Made by a program: the position numbers and the translations under genes. Under the pieces are notes generated by a model. It was not told the DNA's origin and searched no databases. It worked only from the letters and a program-made list of their open reading frames with translations. A stretch of DNA of 64,000 bases. It comes from an uncultured Bacteroidales bacterium. GTDB taxonomy: Bacteria; Bacteroidota; Bacteroidia; Bacteroidales; P3. The DNA is taken from NCBI GenBank assembly GCA_900314925.1, contig OMXC01000006.1:124001-188000 (forward strand), in the 5' to 3' direction. Of this stretch, positions 18,972 to 27,973 are shown in pieces. Position 1 is the first letter of the stretch; the number at the start of each line of letters is the position of its first letter.

Positions 18972-20156
18972 ATGAAGTGCAAATGGCTCATAGTGTTGGC
19001 TGCGTCGCTGGCATGCGTGCCGGCGCATGGGCAGTGGATACGCCTGACGGGCGACCCGTCCCGCAGCGCGCTTTACCTCAACATCGACCGCGTGTGGAGC
19101 TACAACCTCTACGAGCAGTCGCGCTGGGGCGCGGGTCTGCGCCTGAAGCGCGGCGAAGGGTCGGCCGCGGGCTTGCGCCAGTACGACCTGTGGGGCGGCT
19201 ACAGTCCGCACGCACAGCTGTTTACCGGCGGCGTCGCCGCCGAGTGGCGCCACGGCCCCTCCACCCCCTACTTCGCCGCCGGCCACACCCTCGGCGCCGC
19301 CGCGCGCGCCACCAAGTCTGCGAGCTTCAGCAACTTGGCGTCGCTGTCGTCGTTCATGGCCAAGCGCATGAACGAGCGCAGCTATGTGCTGGCGGGCTAC
19401 CGCCACAAGGTGTCGGGCCTGACGGTGGACGGCGCCGCCATGGTCTACGCCGGGAGCCGCCTCTACGACGGCGCAGGGCTGCTCTACCGCCGCGACGGCG
19501 ACGTGCCGCCGCGCGAGGACGGCTGGGAGGCGCGCCTGCAAGTCAGCGGCGCCGGCGGGCTGGCGCTGCAGCTGCAGTGCGGCGACGTGTGGCCCGCGCG
19601 CAACGCCTTCGTGCGCCTGCTGGCGGAGTGGGAGCACGAGTGGCGCGGCGAGGTGCTGGGCGGCGAGGTCTATGCCCAGGGCGGCATAGTGACGCGCGGA
19701 GCGCCCTACACCTACCTGTTCGACCTTGGCGGCACCAGGGGTGCGCCGCTGTTCTTTGAGCGCGGCCTGCTGACGGCGCGGCCGGTGGAGTTCACGGCCG
19801 ACCTCTTCGGCCTGGCCTCCCTGCGCATAGAGCTCGCCAAGCCGCTCTACAGCCACTGGAACGGCATGTTCGCCCTTGGCAGCAGGCCTGTGCCCTTCGC
19901 TGGCGTCACCATCGCCTGGGGCCTGCTGCGCGGCATGGACGGCGATGGAATGCTGCTCCACGAGGGGCTGCCGCTGCAGGCACCGCACCGCGGCATCGTG
20001 GAGCCTGTGGCCGGCGTCGACGGCCTGCTGCGCTGGGGCGCCGTGGACTGGGGTGTAGCGGCGGCGTGGCGCCTAACCCCGCCGGGGGCCGCCTACCACC
20101 GCGAGGGGACGGGCGAGAACCTCGCCATCGTGGTGACGGCGAAGCTGACGCTGTAG
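18972..20156 (+). CDS. Secreted outer-membrane-type protein, family not recognised
   Basis: 394 residues from the ATG that starts a clear signal peptide (MKCKWLIVLAASLACVPAHG); a longer frame upstream would cross the promoter. The mature part is rich in Gly, Ala, Arg and aromatic residues in short alternating stretches (VRLLAEWEHEWRG, FTADLFGLASLRIELAKPL), as in outer-membrane beta-barrels. It has the feel of Bacteroidota DUF-type barrel proteins, but I cannot name the family. Its GC content is very high, even against its neighbours. A promoter-like box lies upstream. It may be transcribed with the thioredoxin-like gene that follows after 92 bp. Confidence 0.75.
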   Translation: MKCKWLIVLAASLACVPAHGQWIRLTGDPSRSALYLNIDRVWSYNLYEQSRWGAGLRLKRGEGSAAGLRQYDLWGGYSPHAQLFTGGVAAEWRHGPSTPYFAAGHTLGAAARATKSASFSNLASLSSFMAKRMNERSYVLAGYRHKVSGLTVDGAAMVYAGSRLYDGAGLLYRRDGDVPPREDGWEARLQVSGAGGLALQLQCGDVWPARNAFVRLLAEWEHEWRGEVLGGEVYAQGGIVTRGAPYTYLFDLGGTRGAPLFFERGLLTARPVEFTADLFGLASLRIELAKPLYSHWNGMFALGSRPVPFAGVTIAWGLLRGMDGDGMLLHEGLPLQAPHRGIVEPVAGVDGLLRWGAVDWGVAAAWRLTPPGAAYHREGTGENLAIVVTAKLTL

Positions 20157-20248
20157 GAAGCCACGGCGGCGGCGGACAAAAAAAATCGCGCCGGCATACA
20201 ATAAAGAAGCATCGGGCGCGTTATACTGAACTAATAGTAAAAAGAGCG

Positions 20249-21679
20249 ATGAAACGGACTATAATAACCTGTGTGCTGGCGGCCATGGCCCTTGGCGCCA
20301 CAGGACAGAGATACAGCTTCACCTTCGAGCCCAAAGGCCGCACCGACACGGTGCTGTACATAGGGCGCTACTACCGCGACGCGGTGACGCTCATAGACAC
20401 GGCGCGTGCCAAGAACGGCAGCTACACCTTCAGGGGCGACCGGCCGTGGCGGCGCGGCGTCTACGCGCTCGTGGCGCAGGACGGCAAGAAGGTGGTCTCC
20501 GACATCTGCATCGACGGCAGCCTCAAGTTCACGGTGAGCGGCGACGCCAACCTGTCGGCCGCCAGCGTGAAGGTGAAGGGCTGCAAGGTGAACCGGCAGA
20601 TGTTTGAATACATAGCCACCGAGCAGGCCGCCAAACGCGAGGTCGACAGCCTGCGCGAGCTCAAGAAGGACGAGGCGCGGCGGGCCGAGGCCACGGCCGC
20701 CGAAGAACGCCTGATAGACCGCATGACGGCCTACGAGAAGAGCGCCACCCACCCCAAGAACGCCAACGTCTTCTTCGACCTGCAGAACGCCTGCGAGGCG
20801 CCTGAGGTGCCAGACAGCGTGGACGACAAGGCCACATGGTACAGGATGCACTACTGGGACAAGCTCTTCGCCGCGCTGAAGGCGGACGGCGACCTGAAGG
20901 GCACGCTGCTCTACAGCCCGCAGCTCTTCAGCAAGCTCAACTACTTCTTCTACGGCCCGATGCTCTACTACGCCGACAGCGACACCATCAGCAAGGAGGT
21001 GGACCGCATGATGGCGCGCACAGGCGGCGACACGGCGCTGATGCGCTATGTGCTGGGGCATATAGAGCCCCGGTACTTCCGCTCCACGAAGAACGTGGGC
21101 TGGGACGCCGTGTGGTGCCACATAGCCAGCGAGTACTACCTCAAGGGGCGCTGCCCCTGGGCCCTGCCGGGCACCATCACCAACATGGGCTACAACTACA
21201 ACCGCATACGGCAGAGCATCATCGGTGCCCACGGGCAGGAGCTGTGGATGGCGGACACCAACCAGAGCGCCGACCCCAATGACTGGATCAGCAGCCACCG
21301 CTTCCCCACGCCCTACGTCATACTGTGGTTCTGGGACCCCGACTGCCACCACTGCCAGGAGCAGAGTGAGGAGCTGAAGAAGCTCTACGACGCCATGGTG
21401 GCGCGCGGCGAGAAACGGTTCGAGATATACGCCGTAGGATACGAGAGCGACGTGGAGAAGTGGAAGGACTACGTGAAGGAGCACAAGTTCAACTGGGTGA
21501 ACGTCGGCGGCACCAACGTCAACATAGACTACCAGGAAGCCTACAACGTGCACGGCGCACCGACGATGATAATACTCAACCGGCGCCGCGACATCATAAT
21601 GAACAAAGTGCTGCCCGCCAAGAACATAATGTCGTTCCTTGACGACTACGAGAAGAAGCATCAGACCCCGAAACACTGA
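20249..21679 (+). CDS. Secreted thioredoxin-like protein (DUF5106 type, CHHC)
   Basis: A 476-residue protein starting at the ATG of the signal peptide (MKRTIITCVLAAMALGATGQ). The N-terminal 100 residues look like the DUF4369-type beta domain often seen before TlpA-like thioredoxins (GRTDTVLYIGRYY, NGSYTFRGD). The middle is helical. The C-terminal part is a thioredoxin fold with the active site Cys366-His-His-Cys369 in FWDPDCHHCQEQ, and cis-Pro in VHGAPTMIILN. A role in periplasmic disulfide reduction or electron delivery is likely from the family. The mutL start follows 14 bp after the stop codon. Confidence 0.82.
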   Translation: MKRTIITCVLAAMALGATGQRYSFTFEPKGRTDTVLYIGRYYRDAVTLIDTARAKNGSYTFRGDRPWRRGVYALVAQDGKKVVSDICIDGSLKFTVSGDANLSAASVKVKGCKVNRQMFEYIATEQAAKREVDSLRELKKDEARRAEATAAEERLIDRMTAYEKSATHPKNANVFFDLQNACEAPEVPDSVDDKATWYRMHYWDKLFAALKADGDLKGTLLYSPQLFSKLNYFFYGPMLYYADSDTISKEVDRMMARTGGDTALMRYVLGHIEPRYFRSTKNVGWDAVWCHIASEYYLKGRCPWALPGTITNMGYNYNRIRQSIIGAHGQELWMADTNQSADPNDWISSHRFPTPYVILWFWDPDCHHCQEQSEELKKLYDAMVARGEKRFEIYAVGYESDVEKWKDYVKEHKFNWVNVGGTNVNIDYQEAYNVHGAPTMIILNRRRDIIMNKVLPAKNIMSFLDDYEKKHQTPKH

Positions 21680-21693
21680 ACACTGAAAAGAAG

Positions 21694-23487
21694 GTGGATA
21701 TAATCAACATATTGCCCGATAGCGTAGCCAACCAGATAGCGGCCGGCGAGGTGGTGGACCGTCCCGCCGGTGCCGTCAAAGAGCTGCTGGAGAACGCCAT
21801 GGACGCCGGTGCCACACAGATAGACCTGGTGCTCAAGGACGCCGGGCGCACGCTGATACAGGTGACCGACAACGGCTGCGGCATGAGCGACAGCGACGCG
21901 CGCCTGTGCTTCGAGCGCCACGCCACGAGCAAGATACAGCGCGCCGACGACCTCTTCGCCATCCACACCATGGGCTTCCGCGGCGAGGCGCTGGCGTCGA
22001 TAGCGGCAATAGCGCAGGTGGAGCTGCGCACACGCCAGACGGGGGCCGACATAGGGACGCAGGTGGTGATAGAGGGGGCGCAGATAGTGAGCCAGGAGCC
22101 TGCGGCATGCCCCACGGGCACCACGATGACGGTGAAGAACCTCTTCTTCAACGTGCCGGCACGGCGCAGCTTCCTGAAGAAAGACACCGTGGAGCTGAGC
22201 CACATAGAAGAGACCTTCCGCAGGATAACGCTGATACACCACGACATAGGCTTCAGCCTGACGCACAACGGCAAGAAGCTCTACGACCTCACGGCGGGCA
22301 GCATGCTGCAGCGCATCTGCGGCCTCTTCGGCCAGCCCATGAAGGAACGGCTGTATGCCGTGGAAGAGGAGACGGACATCGTGAAGATACGCGGCTTCGC
22401 CAGCCGTCCAGAATACAGCCGTAAGACACGCGGCGAGCAGTACCTCTTCGTCAACGGCCGCTTCATAAAACACCCGGCGCTGAGCTCGGCGGTGGAGAAA
22501 GCCTACACCGACCTGCTGCCGGAGCACTGCTACCCAAGCTATTTCATAGGGCTGCAGGTGGACCCGTCGCGCATAGACGTCAACATACACCCGTCGAAGA
22601 CGGAGGTGAAGTTCGTGGACGACCACGCACTGTTCGCCATACTGCGGTCGGCAGTGAAACGCGCCATAGGGCAGTTCTCGCTGGCCACGGAGCTGAGCTT
22701 CGACACCCCCGAGGAGTTCAACATAGGGCCCGCCCCGGCAGGCTATGTGCCGCCAGAGCCCAAGATCAGCTACAACACGGGCTACAACCCCTTCAGGGCC
22801 ACCGGCAGCCAGACGCACATGCGGATGGAAAGCCCGGAATGGCCCAAACGCGAGGAACGGACCGAGCAGCCGTGGCTGACGGTGGAGGCCGACGAGACTG
22901 AGGAGACGACGCCGACGCCGACGACGCCCGCGGTGCAGACTTCGGCATGCATGCAGCTGCAGGGACGCTATATCGCCACCCCGCTGTCGTCGGGGCTGGC
23001 GCTGATCGACCAGCAGCGCGCCCACGAGCGCATACTCTACGACAAGTTCATGGGCAGCCAGCAGGCTGCGATAGGCAGCCAGACGCTGCTCTTCCCAGTG
23101 CAGTGCCGCTTCTCGGCGGCTGACGCCGAGCTCTTCAACGAGCTGATACCCGACCTGAAGGGGTACGGCTTCGTGATCGACGCCATGGGTGGCTGCACCT
23201 TCGTGGTCAGCGCCACGCCGGCGGGCGTCAACGAGAGCGCCATACAGGAGCTCTTCGACCAGATGCTCACCGACCACAAAGGGGCGTCGATGCAGAAGCA
23301 CGTATCGCGCAGCCAGTGCCTCTGCGCAAGCCTGGCACGCCAGATGGCCATAAAGCCCGGGCAGCAGCTGACGCAGGAGGAGATGCAGCAGCTGGTAGCG
23401 GAACTCTTCGCCTGCCCCCTGGCCGAGATGTCGCCCAGCGGCAAACGCACGATAACGATAGTGAAACCGGAAGAATTGTTACACTGA
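21694..23487 (+). CDS. mutL: DNA mismatch repair protein MutL
   Basis: Links MutS recognition to strand removal. 597 residues from a GTG start that gives the standard N-terminus (IINILPDSVANQIAAGEVV). GHKL ATPase motifs: VKELLENAMDAGA, DNGCGM, and GFRGEALASIAAI. The C-terminal dimerisation domain is present (from about residue 420). The site of the MutL endonuclease motif DQHAxxExxxxE reads DQQRAHERILYD (from residue 439), so the metal-ligand His position is Gln. It follows the thioredoxin-like gene after 14 bp. The TGA stop codons of both genes fall within cactgaa heptamers. Confidence 0.95.
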   Translation: MDIINILPDSVANQIAAGEVVDRPAGAVKELLENAMDAGATQIDLVLKDAGRTLIQVTDNGCGMSDSDARLCFERHATSKIQRADDLFAIHTMGFRGEALASIAAIAQVELRTRQTGADIGTQVVIEGAQIVSQEPAACPTGTTMTVKNLFFNVPARRSFLKKDTVELSHIEETFRRITLIHHDIGFSLTHNGKKLYDLTAGSMLQRICGLFGQPMKERLYAVEEETDIVKIRGFASRPEYSRKTRGEQYLFVNGRFIKHPALSSAVEKAYTDLLPEHCYPSYFIGLQVDPSRIDVNIHPSKTEVKFVDDHALFAILRSAVKRAIGQFSLATELSFDTPEEFNIGPAPAGYVPPEPKISYNTGYNPFRATGSQTHMRMESPEWPKREERTEQPWLTVEADETEETTPTPTTPAVQTSACMQLQGRYIATPLSSGLALIDQQRAHERILYDKFMGSQQAAIGSQTLLFPVQCRFSAADAELFNELIPDLKGYGFVIDAMGGCTFVVSATPAGVNESAIQELFDQMLTDHKGASMQKHVSRSQCLCASLARQMAIKPGQQLTQEEMQQLVAELFACPLAEMSPSGKRTITIVKPEELLH

Positions 23488-23509
23488 ACACTATACACTA
23501 AAACCTGAT

Positions 23510-24124
23510 ATGGCCCAATACCAACCACAAGGATACAGACTACTGCCGCCGGCGGTGAAGCACCTGCTCATCATCAACGTGCTGTGCTACCTGCTATACT
23601 ATGCCCTGTCGCGACAACACATCATAGACCTCAACTACTGGCTCGGGATATGGACGCCCTCAAGCGGCATGTTCCGCATCTGGCAACCGCTGACCTACAT
23701 GTTCATGCACGGCTCGTTCGACCACCTGTTCTTCAACATGTTCTCCCTATGGATGTTCGGAGCCGTGCTGGAGCGCTACTGGGGTACACGGCGGTTTGTG
23801 TTCTACTACCTCGTGTGCGGCATCGGCGCGGGACTGCTCAACATGCTGGTGCCCGGCGTGCACCTGAGCGTGGGTGCCTCGGGAGCCGTCTACGCGCTGC
23901 TGCTGGCTTTCGGCATGATGTTCCCCAACGAATACATCTACCTCTACTTCCTTGTGCCGATAAAGACCAAGTGGTTCATCATCGGCATGATTGCACTGGA
24001 GCTCTTCGAGGGCATCTTCCGCAGCTACGACGGCGTGGCCCACTTCGCCCACCTCGGCGGCATGCTCATCGGCTTCCTGCTTATCCTCTACTGGCGCAAA
24101 CATCCATTCTCAAGATACCTATAA
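23510..24124 (+). CDS. Rhomboid family intramembrane serine protease
   Basis: 204 residues with six predicted membrane helices. The catalytic dyad is visible: Ser124 in GASGAVYALL (helix 4) and His181 in AHFAHLGGMLIG (helix 6). The oxyanion region HGSFDHLFFNMFSLWMFG and the WGTRRF segment fit the prokaryotic family. Substrates are unknown. It lies between mutL (22 bp) and a lipoprotein gene (5 bp), so it is probably part of a long plus-strand transcript reaching toward valS. Confidence 0.93.
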   Translation: MAQYQPQGYRLLPPAVKHLLIINVLCYLLYYALSRQHIIDLNYWLGIWTPSSGMFRIWQPLTYMFMHGSFDHLFFNMFSLWMFGAVLERYWGTRRFVFYYLVCGIGAGLLNMLVPGVHLSVGASGAVYALLLAFGMMFPNEYIYLYFLVPIKTKWFIIGMIALELFEGIFRSYDGVAHFAHLGGMLIGFLLILYWRKHPFSRYL

Positions 24125-24129
24125 AGATT

Positions 24130-24567
24130 ATGAAAAGCAAAAGACTTATACCACTGGTTGCCGTCGCGGCGCTGATGACCACGGCGTGCAACGACTATGA
24201 AGAACATGTGCTGAAAGGCACCCTCTATGCCGACAGCGCAAAGACGGTGGCCGCTGCGGGCGACACGCTGACGTTCCGCGCGGGCTACGACTATGACTAC
24301 GGCAGATACCTCGGGCAGTCGGTGACCGACGCCAAAGGGCACTGGGCGTTCAAATACATAGAGAACATGGCGAACCCGTACCAGAACGAGACGTCCACCA
24401 CCAGGTTCTACCCCTCGGTCCTTATCATGCACGGGCACGACACCCTGTACACCGGCAATCCCGACAGGGGCGAGCTGACCCTGTATCCAGGCTGCTGGGA
24501 AGGAAGAGGCAGTAGCAACACAACAGACACAACGACATCACCAACAAGAAACGGAGTAAGCAAATGA
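24130..24567 (+). CDS. Small predicted lipoprotein
   Basis: 145 residues. I start at the ATG opening the lipoprotein signal peptide (MKSKRLIPLVAVAALMTTAC, Cys20); the same frame is open far upstream inside the rhomboid gene, but that part is a shadow. The mature protein has GYDYDYGRYLGQSVTDAKGHWAFKY and a Ser/Thr-rich tail, like transthyretin-type surface lipoproteins of Bacteroidota (weak resemblance). It overlaps the next gene by 4 bp (ATGA), suggesting a functional pair with the following outer-membrane protein. Confidence 0.75.
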   Translation: MKSKRLIPLVAVAALMTTACNDYEEHVLKGTLYADSAKTVAAAGDTLTFRAGYDYDYGRYLGQSVTDAKGHWAFKYIENMANPYQNETSTTRFYPSVLIMHGHDTLYTGNPDRGELTLYPGCWEGRGSSNTTDTTTSPTRNGVSK

Positions 24568-25142
24568 AAAAGACAGCACTCATCATTGCGGGCATACTGA
24601 TGCTCTGCCCCACCCTGCTGAAAGCCCAGCAGCCGGAAGACGGCGTGGCGCGCCACGCCGTGAAAGCCAACATATTGTCGCCACTAACCGGGTGTCCGTC
24701 CATTAGCTACGAGTTCCGCATAGCCAGCCATTCGGCCGTGCAGGTGGACTGCGGTGGCACCATATTCAAGTCGTGGGACAAGACCATGACGCCACACTAT
24801 TATTTCGCCGACGCGCACTACCGCTTCTACCTCGTCAAACAGGGGCGCCGCAACCTGATGCCGTTCGTGGGTGCCGGTGTGCACTACACCAATGCGTGGG
24901 AGGACTTCGACATGTTCGTGCGAAACGACGGCTGGGATATAGTCACCGAACGCTACACCCTGCGCAACGAAGTGGTGCGGCCCTTCTTCACCATCGGCCT
25001 GAAGGTCAATATACCATTTGGCCTGACGATAGAGAGCGCCTTCGGGGCACGCATCAACTATAGCGTGGACGCCAACAGCCCGCTCGCGAAGTACGACCCG
25101 CTGAACACACTCTTCACCACCCGCATCGGATGGGCATTTTAA
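24564..25142 (+). CDS. Outer-membrane beta-barrel-like protein (DUF3575-like)
   Basis: 192 residues with a signal peptide (to about residue 22, LLKAQ). The mature part has alternating amphipathic strands ending in an aromatic residue (FTTRIGWAF), the classic C-terminal strand of outer-membrane barrels. Segments such as [20 protein letters not shown] and [24 protein letters not shown] resemble the DUF3575/OmpA-like barrels of Bacteroidota. It is translationally coupled to the preceding lipoprotein gene; valS follows after 26 bp. Confidence 0.75.
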   Translation: MKKTALIIAGILMLCPTLLKAQQPEDGVARHAVKANILSPLTGCPSISYEFRIASHSAVQVDCGGTIFKSWDKTMTPHYYFADAHYRFYLVKQGRRNLMPFVGAGVHYTNAWEDFDMFVRNDGWDIVTERYTLRNEVVRPFFTIGLKVNIPFGLTIESAFGARINYSVDANSPLAKYDPLNTLFTTRIGWAF

Positions 25143-25168
25143 CTGTAAAGAACAAACAACAACATACA

Positions 25169-27823
25169 ATGGAATTAGCATCGAAATACGATCCTCGTGC
25201 CATCGAGGAGAAATGGTATCAATTCTGGCTTGACAAAAAGCTCTTCCACTCCGAGCCCGACAACCGCGTGCCATACACGGTGGTCATCCCGCCGCCCAAC
25301 GTAACCGGTATACTCCACATGGGCCACATGCTCAACAACACCATCCAGGACGTGCTGGTGCGCCGTGCCCGCATGCAGGGCAAGAACGCATGCTGGGTGC
25401 CCGGCACCGACCATGCGTCCATCTCGACCGAGGCCAAGGTGGTGAAGATGCTTGCCGAGCGCGGCATCGACAAACGCTCCCTTTCGCGCGATGAGTATAT
25501 GAAGTATGCATGGGAATGGAAGGAAAAATACGGCGGCATCATCTTGCAGCAGCTGCGCAAACTGGGTGCCTCATGCGACTGGGACCGCACCTCGTTCACC
25601 ATGGACGACATACGCTACGAGAGCGTCATCCGCGTCTTCGTAGACCTCTACAACAAGGGACTCATCTACCGCGGCGTGCGCATGGTCAACTGGGACCCCC
25701 AGGCCCTCACCGCCGTCAGCGACGAGGAGGTCATCTACAAGGAGAGCCACGGCAAACTCTTCTACCTCCGCTACTTCGTGGAGGGCGAGGATCGCTATAT
25801 TGTGGTGGCCACCACTCGTCCCGAGACCATCATGGGTGACACCGCCGTGTGCGTGCACCCGGAGGACGAGCGCTACTCATGGCTCAAGGGCAAGCGCGTC
25901 ATAGTGCCCGGCGTGGGCCGCGTGGTGCCCATCATCATGGACGAGTACGTGGACCGCGAGTTTGGCACCGGCGCCCTGAAGATCACCCCCGCCCACGACA
26001 TCAATGACTACAACCTGGGCATGAAATACAACCTGGAGAGCATCGACATCTTCAACGACAACGGCACACTCAACGAGCATGGCGGCAAGTATGCCGGCAT
26101 GGACCGCTTCGCCTGCCGCAAGCAGATCGTCAAGGACCTCGAGGAGGCCGGCCTCATCGAGAAGATAGAAGACTACACCAACAAGGTGGGCCACAGCGAG
26201 CGCACCGACGCCGTCATCGAGCCCAAGCTCAGCGCCCAGTGGTTCCTCAAGATGGAGGGCCTCGCCAAGAAAGCCCTCAAAGTGGTCGAGGACGACACCA
26301 TCCGCTTCCACCCCGCCAAGTTCAAGAACACCTACCGCCACTGGCTGGAGAACATCAAGGACTGGTGCATCAGCCGCCAGCTCTGGTGGGGCCACCGCAT
26401 ACCGGCATGGTATCTGGAGGTGAACGGCCGCGTGGAGACCGTCGTGGCCCTCAACGAGGAGGAGGCCCGCAAGCTGGCCGCCGAGAAGTACGGCTACACC
26501 GGCGCCCTGCGTCAGGACGATGACGTGCTCGACACCTGGTTCAGCTCCTGGCTCTGGCCCATCTCGCTCTTCGACGGCATCCGCAACCCCGACAACCCAG
26601 AGATCAACTACTACTACCCCACCGCCGACCTCATCACCGCCCCCGACATCATCTTCTTCTGGGTGGCCCGCATGATCATGGCCGGCGAGGAGTACCGCAA
26701 AGACGTGCCCTTCCACAACGTCTACTTCACCGGCATCGTGCGCGACAAGCTGGGCCGCAAGATGAGCAAGTCTCTCGGCAACAGCCCCGACCCCATCGAG
26801 CTCATCGAGAAATACGGCGCCGACGGCGTCCGCATGGGCATGCTGCTCACCGCCCCCGCCGGCAACGACCTGCCCTTCGACGAGAGCATCTGCGAGCAGG
26901 GCCGCAACTTCAGCAACAAGCTCTGGAACGCCCTGCGCCTCGTCAGCGGCTGGCAGATAGGCGACGAGCAGCAGAGTCAGGAGAATGCCGTCGCCGTCCA
27001 GTGGATGGAGCAGCGCATGGCACAGATGCTCGAGGAGATCGAGCACGACTTCGACCAGTACCGCCTCAGCGAGGCTCTCATGGCCACCTACAAGCTGGCC
27101 TGGGACGACTTCTGCTCCTGGTACCTCGAGATGGTCAAGCCCGCCTACGGCACCCCCATCGACCGCGAGACCTACGAGGCCACCCTCTCCATCTTCTCGC
27201 GCCTCATGCTGATGCTCCACCCCTTCATGCCCTTCGTCACCGAGGAGATCTGGCACGCCCTGCAGACCATGGGCAAAGACGACGAGAAGGCCGCCTTCAT
27301 CAATGCCAACTACAGCATCATGAACCAGCACATGCCCACCAGCGTCTACTACGACCAGCGCCTGCTCGACGAGTTCGACACCGCCCGCGAGGTCATCGCC
27401 GGCGTGCGCAACATACGCAACACACGCAACCTCTCGCCCAAGGAGGCCCTGGAGGTCTCGTTCCTCGCCGCCGACGACCGCTACCGCTTCGCCCGCTTCA
27501 ACGGCATCGTGCAGAAGCTGGCCAACGTCAGCGCCATCAGCGAGGTCAAGGAGAAGCCCGCCGGCGCCCTCTCGTTCATGGTGGGCACCATGGAGTGCTT
27601 CGTGCCCATGCCCGACAACGTCAACAAAGACGAGGAGCTCAAGAAGCTGCAGGAGGACCTGAAGTATGCCGAAGGTTTCCTCAACAGCGTGCTGAAGAAG
27701 CTCTCCAACGAGAAGTTCGTCAACGGCGCCCCCGCCGCCGTCATCGAGAAGGAGCGCAACAAACAGCGCGACGCCGAGACCAAGATCGCCGCCCTCAAGG
27801 CCCAGATCGCAGCCCTGGCGTAA
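25169..27823 (+). CDS. valS: Valyl-tRNA synthetase
   Basis: Class Ia synthetase for tRNA-Val. 884 residues from [20 protein letters not shown], the family's usual start; an in-frame upstream ATG lies inside the preceding gene. The HIGH motif is HMGH (50-53) after PPPNVTGIL. The editing domain carries [18 protein letters not shown] is at about 531 in [15 protein letters not shown]. The C-terminal coiled-coil arm (from about 815) is Lys/Glu-rich, as in other ValRS. It is the last gene of the plus-strand run; a hairpin follows at 27920. Confidence 0.97.
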   Translation: MELASKYDPRAIEEKWYQFWLDKKLFHSEPDNRVPYTVVIPPPNVTGILHMGHMLNNTIQDVLVRRARMQGKNACWVPGTDHASISTEAKVVKMLAERGIDKRSLSRDEYMKYAWEWKEKYGGIILQQLRKLGASCDWDRTSFTMDDIRYESVIRVFVDLYNKGLIYRGVRMVNWDPQALTAVSDEEVIYKESHGKLFYLRYFVEGEDRYIVVATTRPETIMGDTAVCVHPEDERYSWLKGKRVIVPGVGRVVPIIMDEYVDREFGTGALKITPAHDINDYNLGMKYNLESIDIFNDNGTLNEHGGKYAGMDRFACRKQIVKDLEEAGLIEKIEDYTNKVGHSERTDAVIEPKLSAQWFLKMEGLAKKALKVVEDDTIRFHPAKFKNTYRHWLENIKDWCISRQLWWGHRIPAWYLEVNGRVETVVALNEEEARKLAAEKYGYTGALRQDDDVLDTWFSSWLWPISLFDGIRNPDNPEINYYYPTADLITAPDIIFFWVARMIMAGEEYRKDVPFHNVYFTGIVRDKLGRKMSKSLGNSPDPIELIEKYGADGVRMGMLLTAPAGNDLPFDESICEQGRNFSNKLWNALRLVSGWQIGDEQQSQENAVAVQWMEQRMAQMLEEIEHDFDQYRLSEALMATYKLAWDDFCSWYLEMVKPAYGTPIDRETYEATLSIFSRLMLMLHPFMPFVTEEIWHALQTMGKDDEKAAFINANYSIMNQHMPTSVYYDQRLLDEFDTAREVIAGVRNIRNTRNLSPKEALEVSFLAADDRYRFARFNGIVQKLANVSAISEVKEKPAGALSFMVGTMECFVPMPDNVNKDEELKKLQEDLKYAEGFLNSVLKKLSNEKFVNGAPAAVIEKERNKQRDAETKIAALKAQIAALA

Positions 27824-27825
27824 GC

Positions 27826-27853
27826 GGTTATTGGTAATAGGTTATTGGTTATT
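27826..27853. repeat. 7-bp-phased repeat after valS
   Basis: Four heptamers: ggttatt, ggtaata, ggttatt, ggttatt, starting 3 bp after the valS stop codon. Part of the 7-bp period class seen at other gene ends. Confidence 0.7.
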
Positions 27854-27919
27854 GAAGACGCTCGCACAGCGTATTCGGTAACCAATAACTGTTTATATAG
27901 CCTTGCCTCCTGATACAAC

Positions 27920-27950
27920 AAGGGCACAGAGCGCGATGCTCTGTGCCCTT
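27920..27950. terminator. Hairpin between convergent valS and hutH
   Basis: A perfect 13-bp stem (AAGGGCACAGAGC and complement) with a 5-nt loop, located between the ends of two convergent genes, 97 bp after valS and 24 bp after hutH. Neither side has a long T run, so it may act as a bidirectional, weakly intrinsic terminator. Confidence 0.75.
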
Positions 27951-27973
27951 GAATCGTATTGTAGCGCTACGCC

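Noticed and set aside
23584..24129. N-terminal extension of the lipoprotein at 24130
   Set aside because: The frame is open through the rhomboid gene, but that gene is clear in its own frame and the lipoprotein signal peptide starts at 24130.
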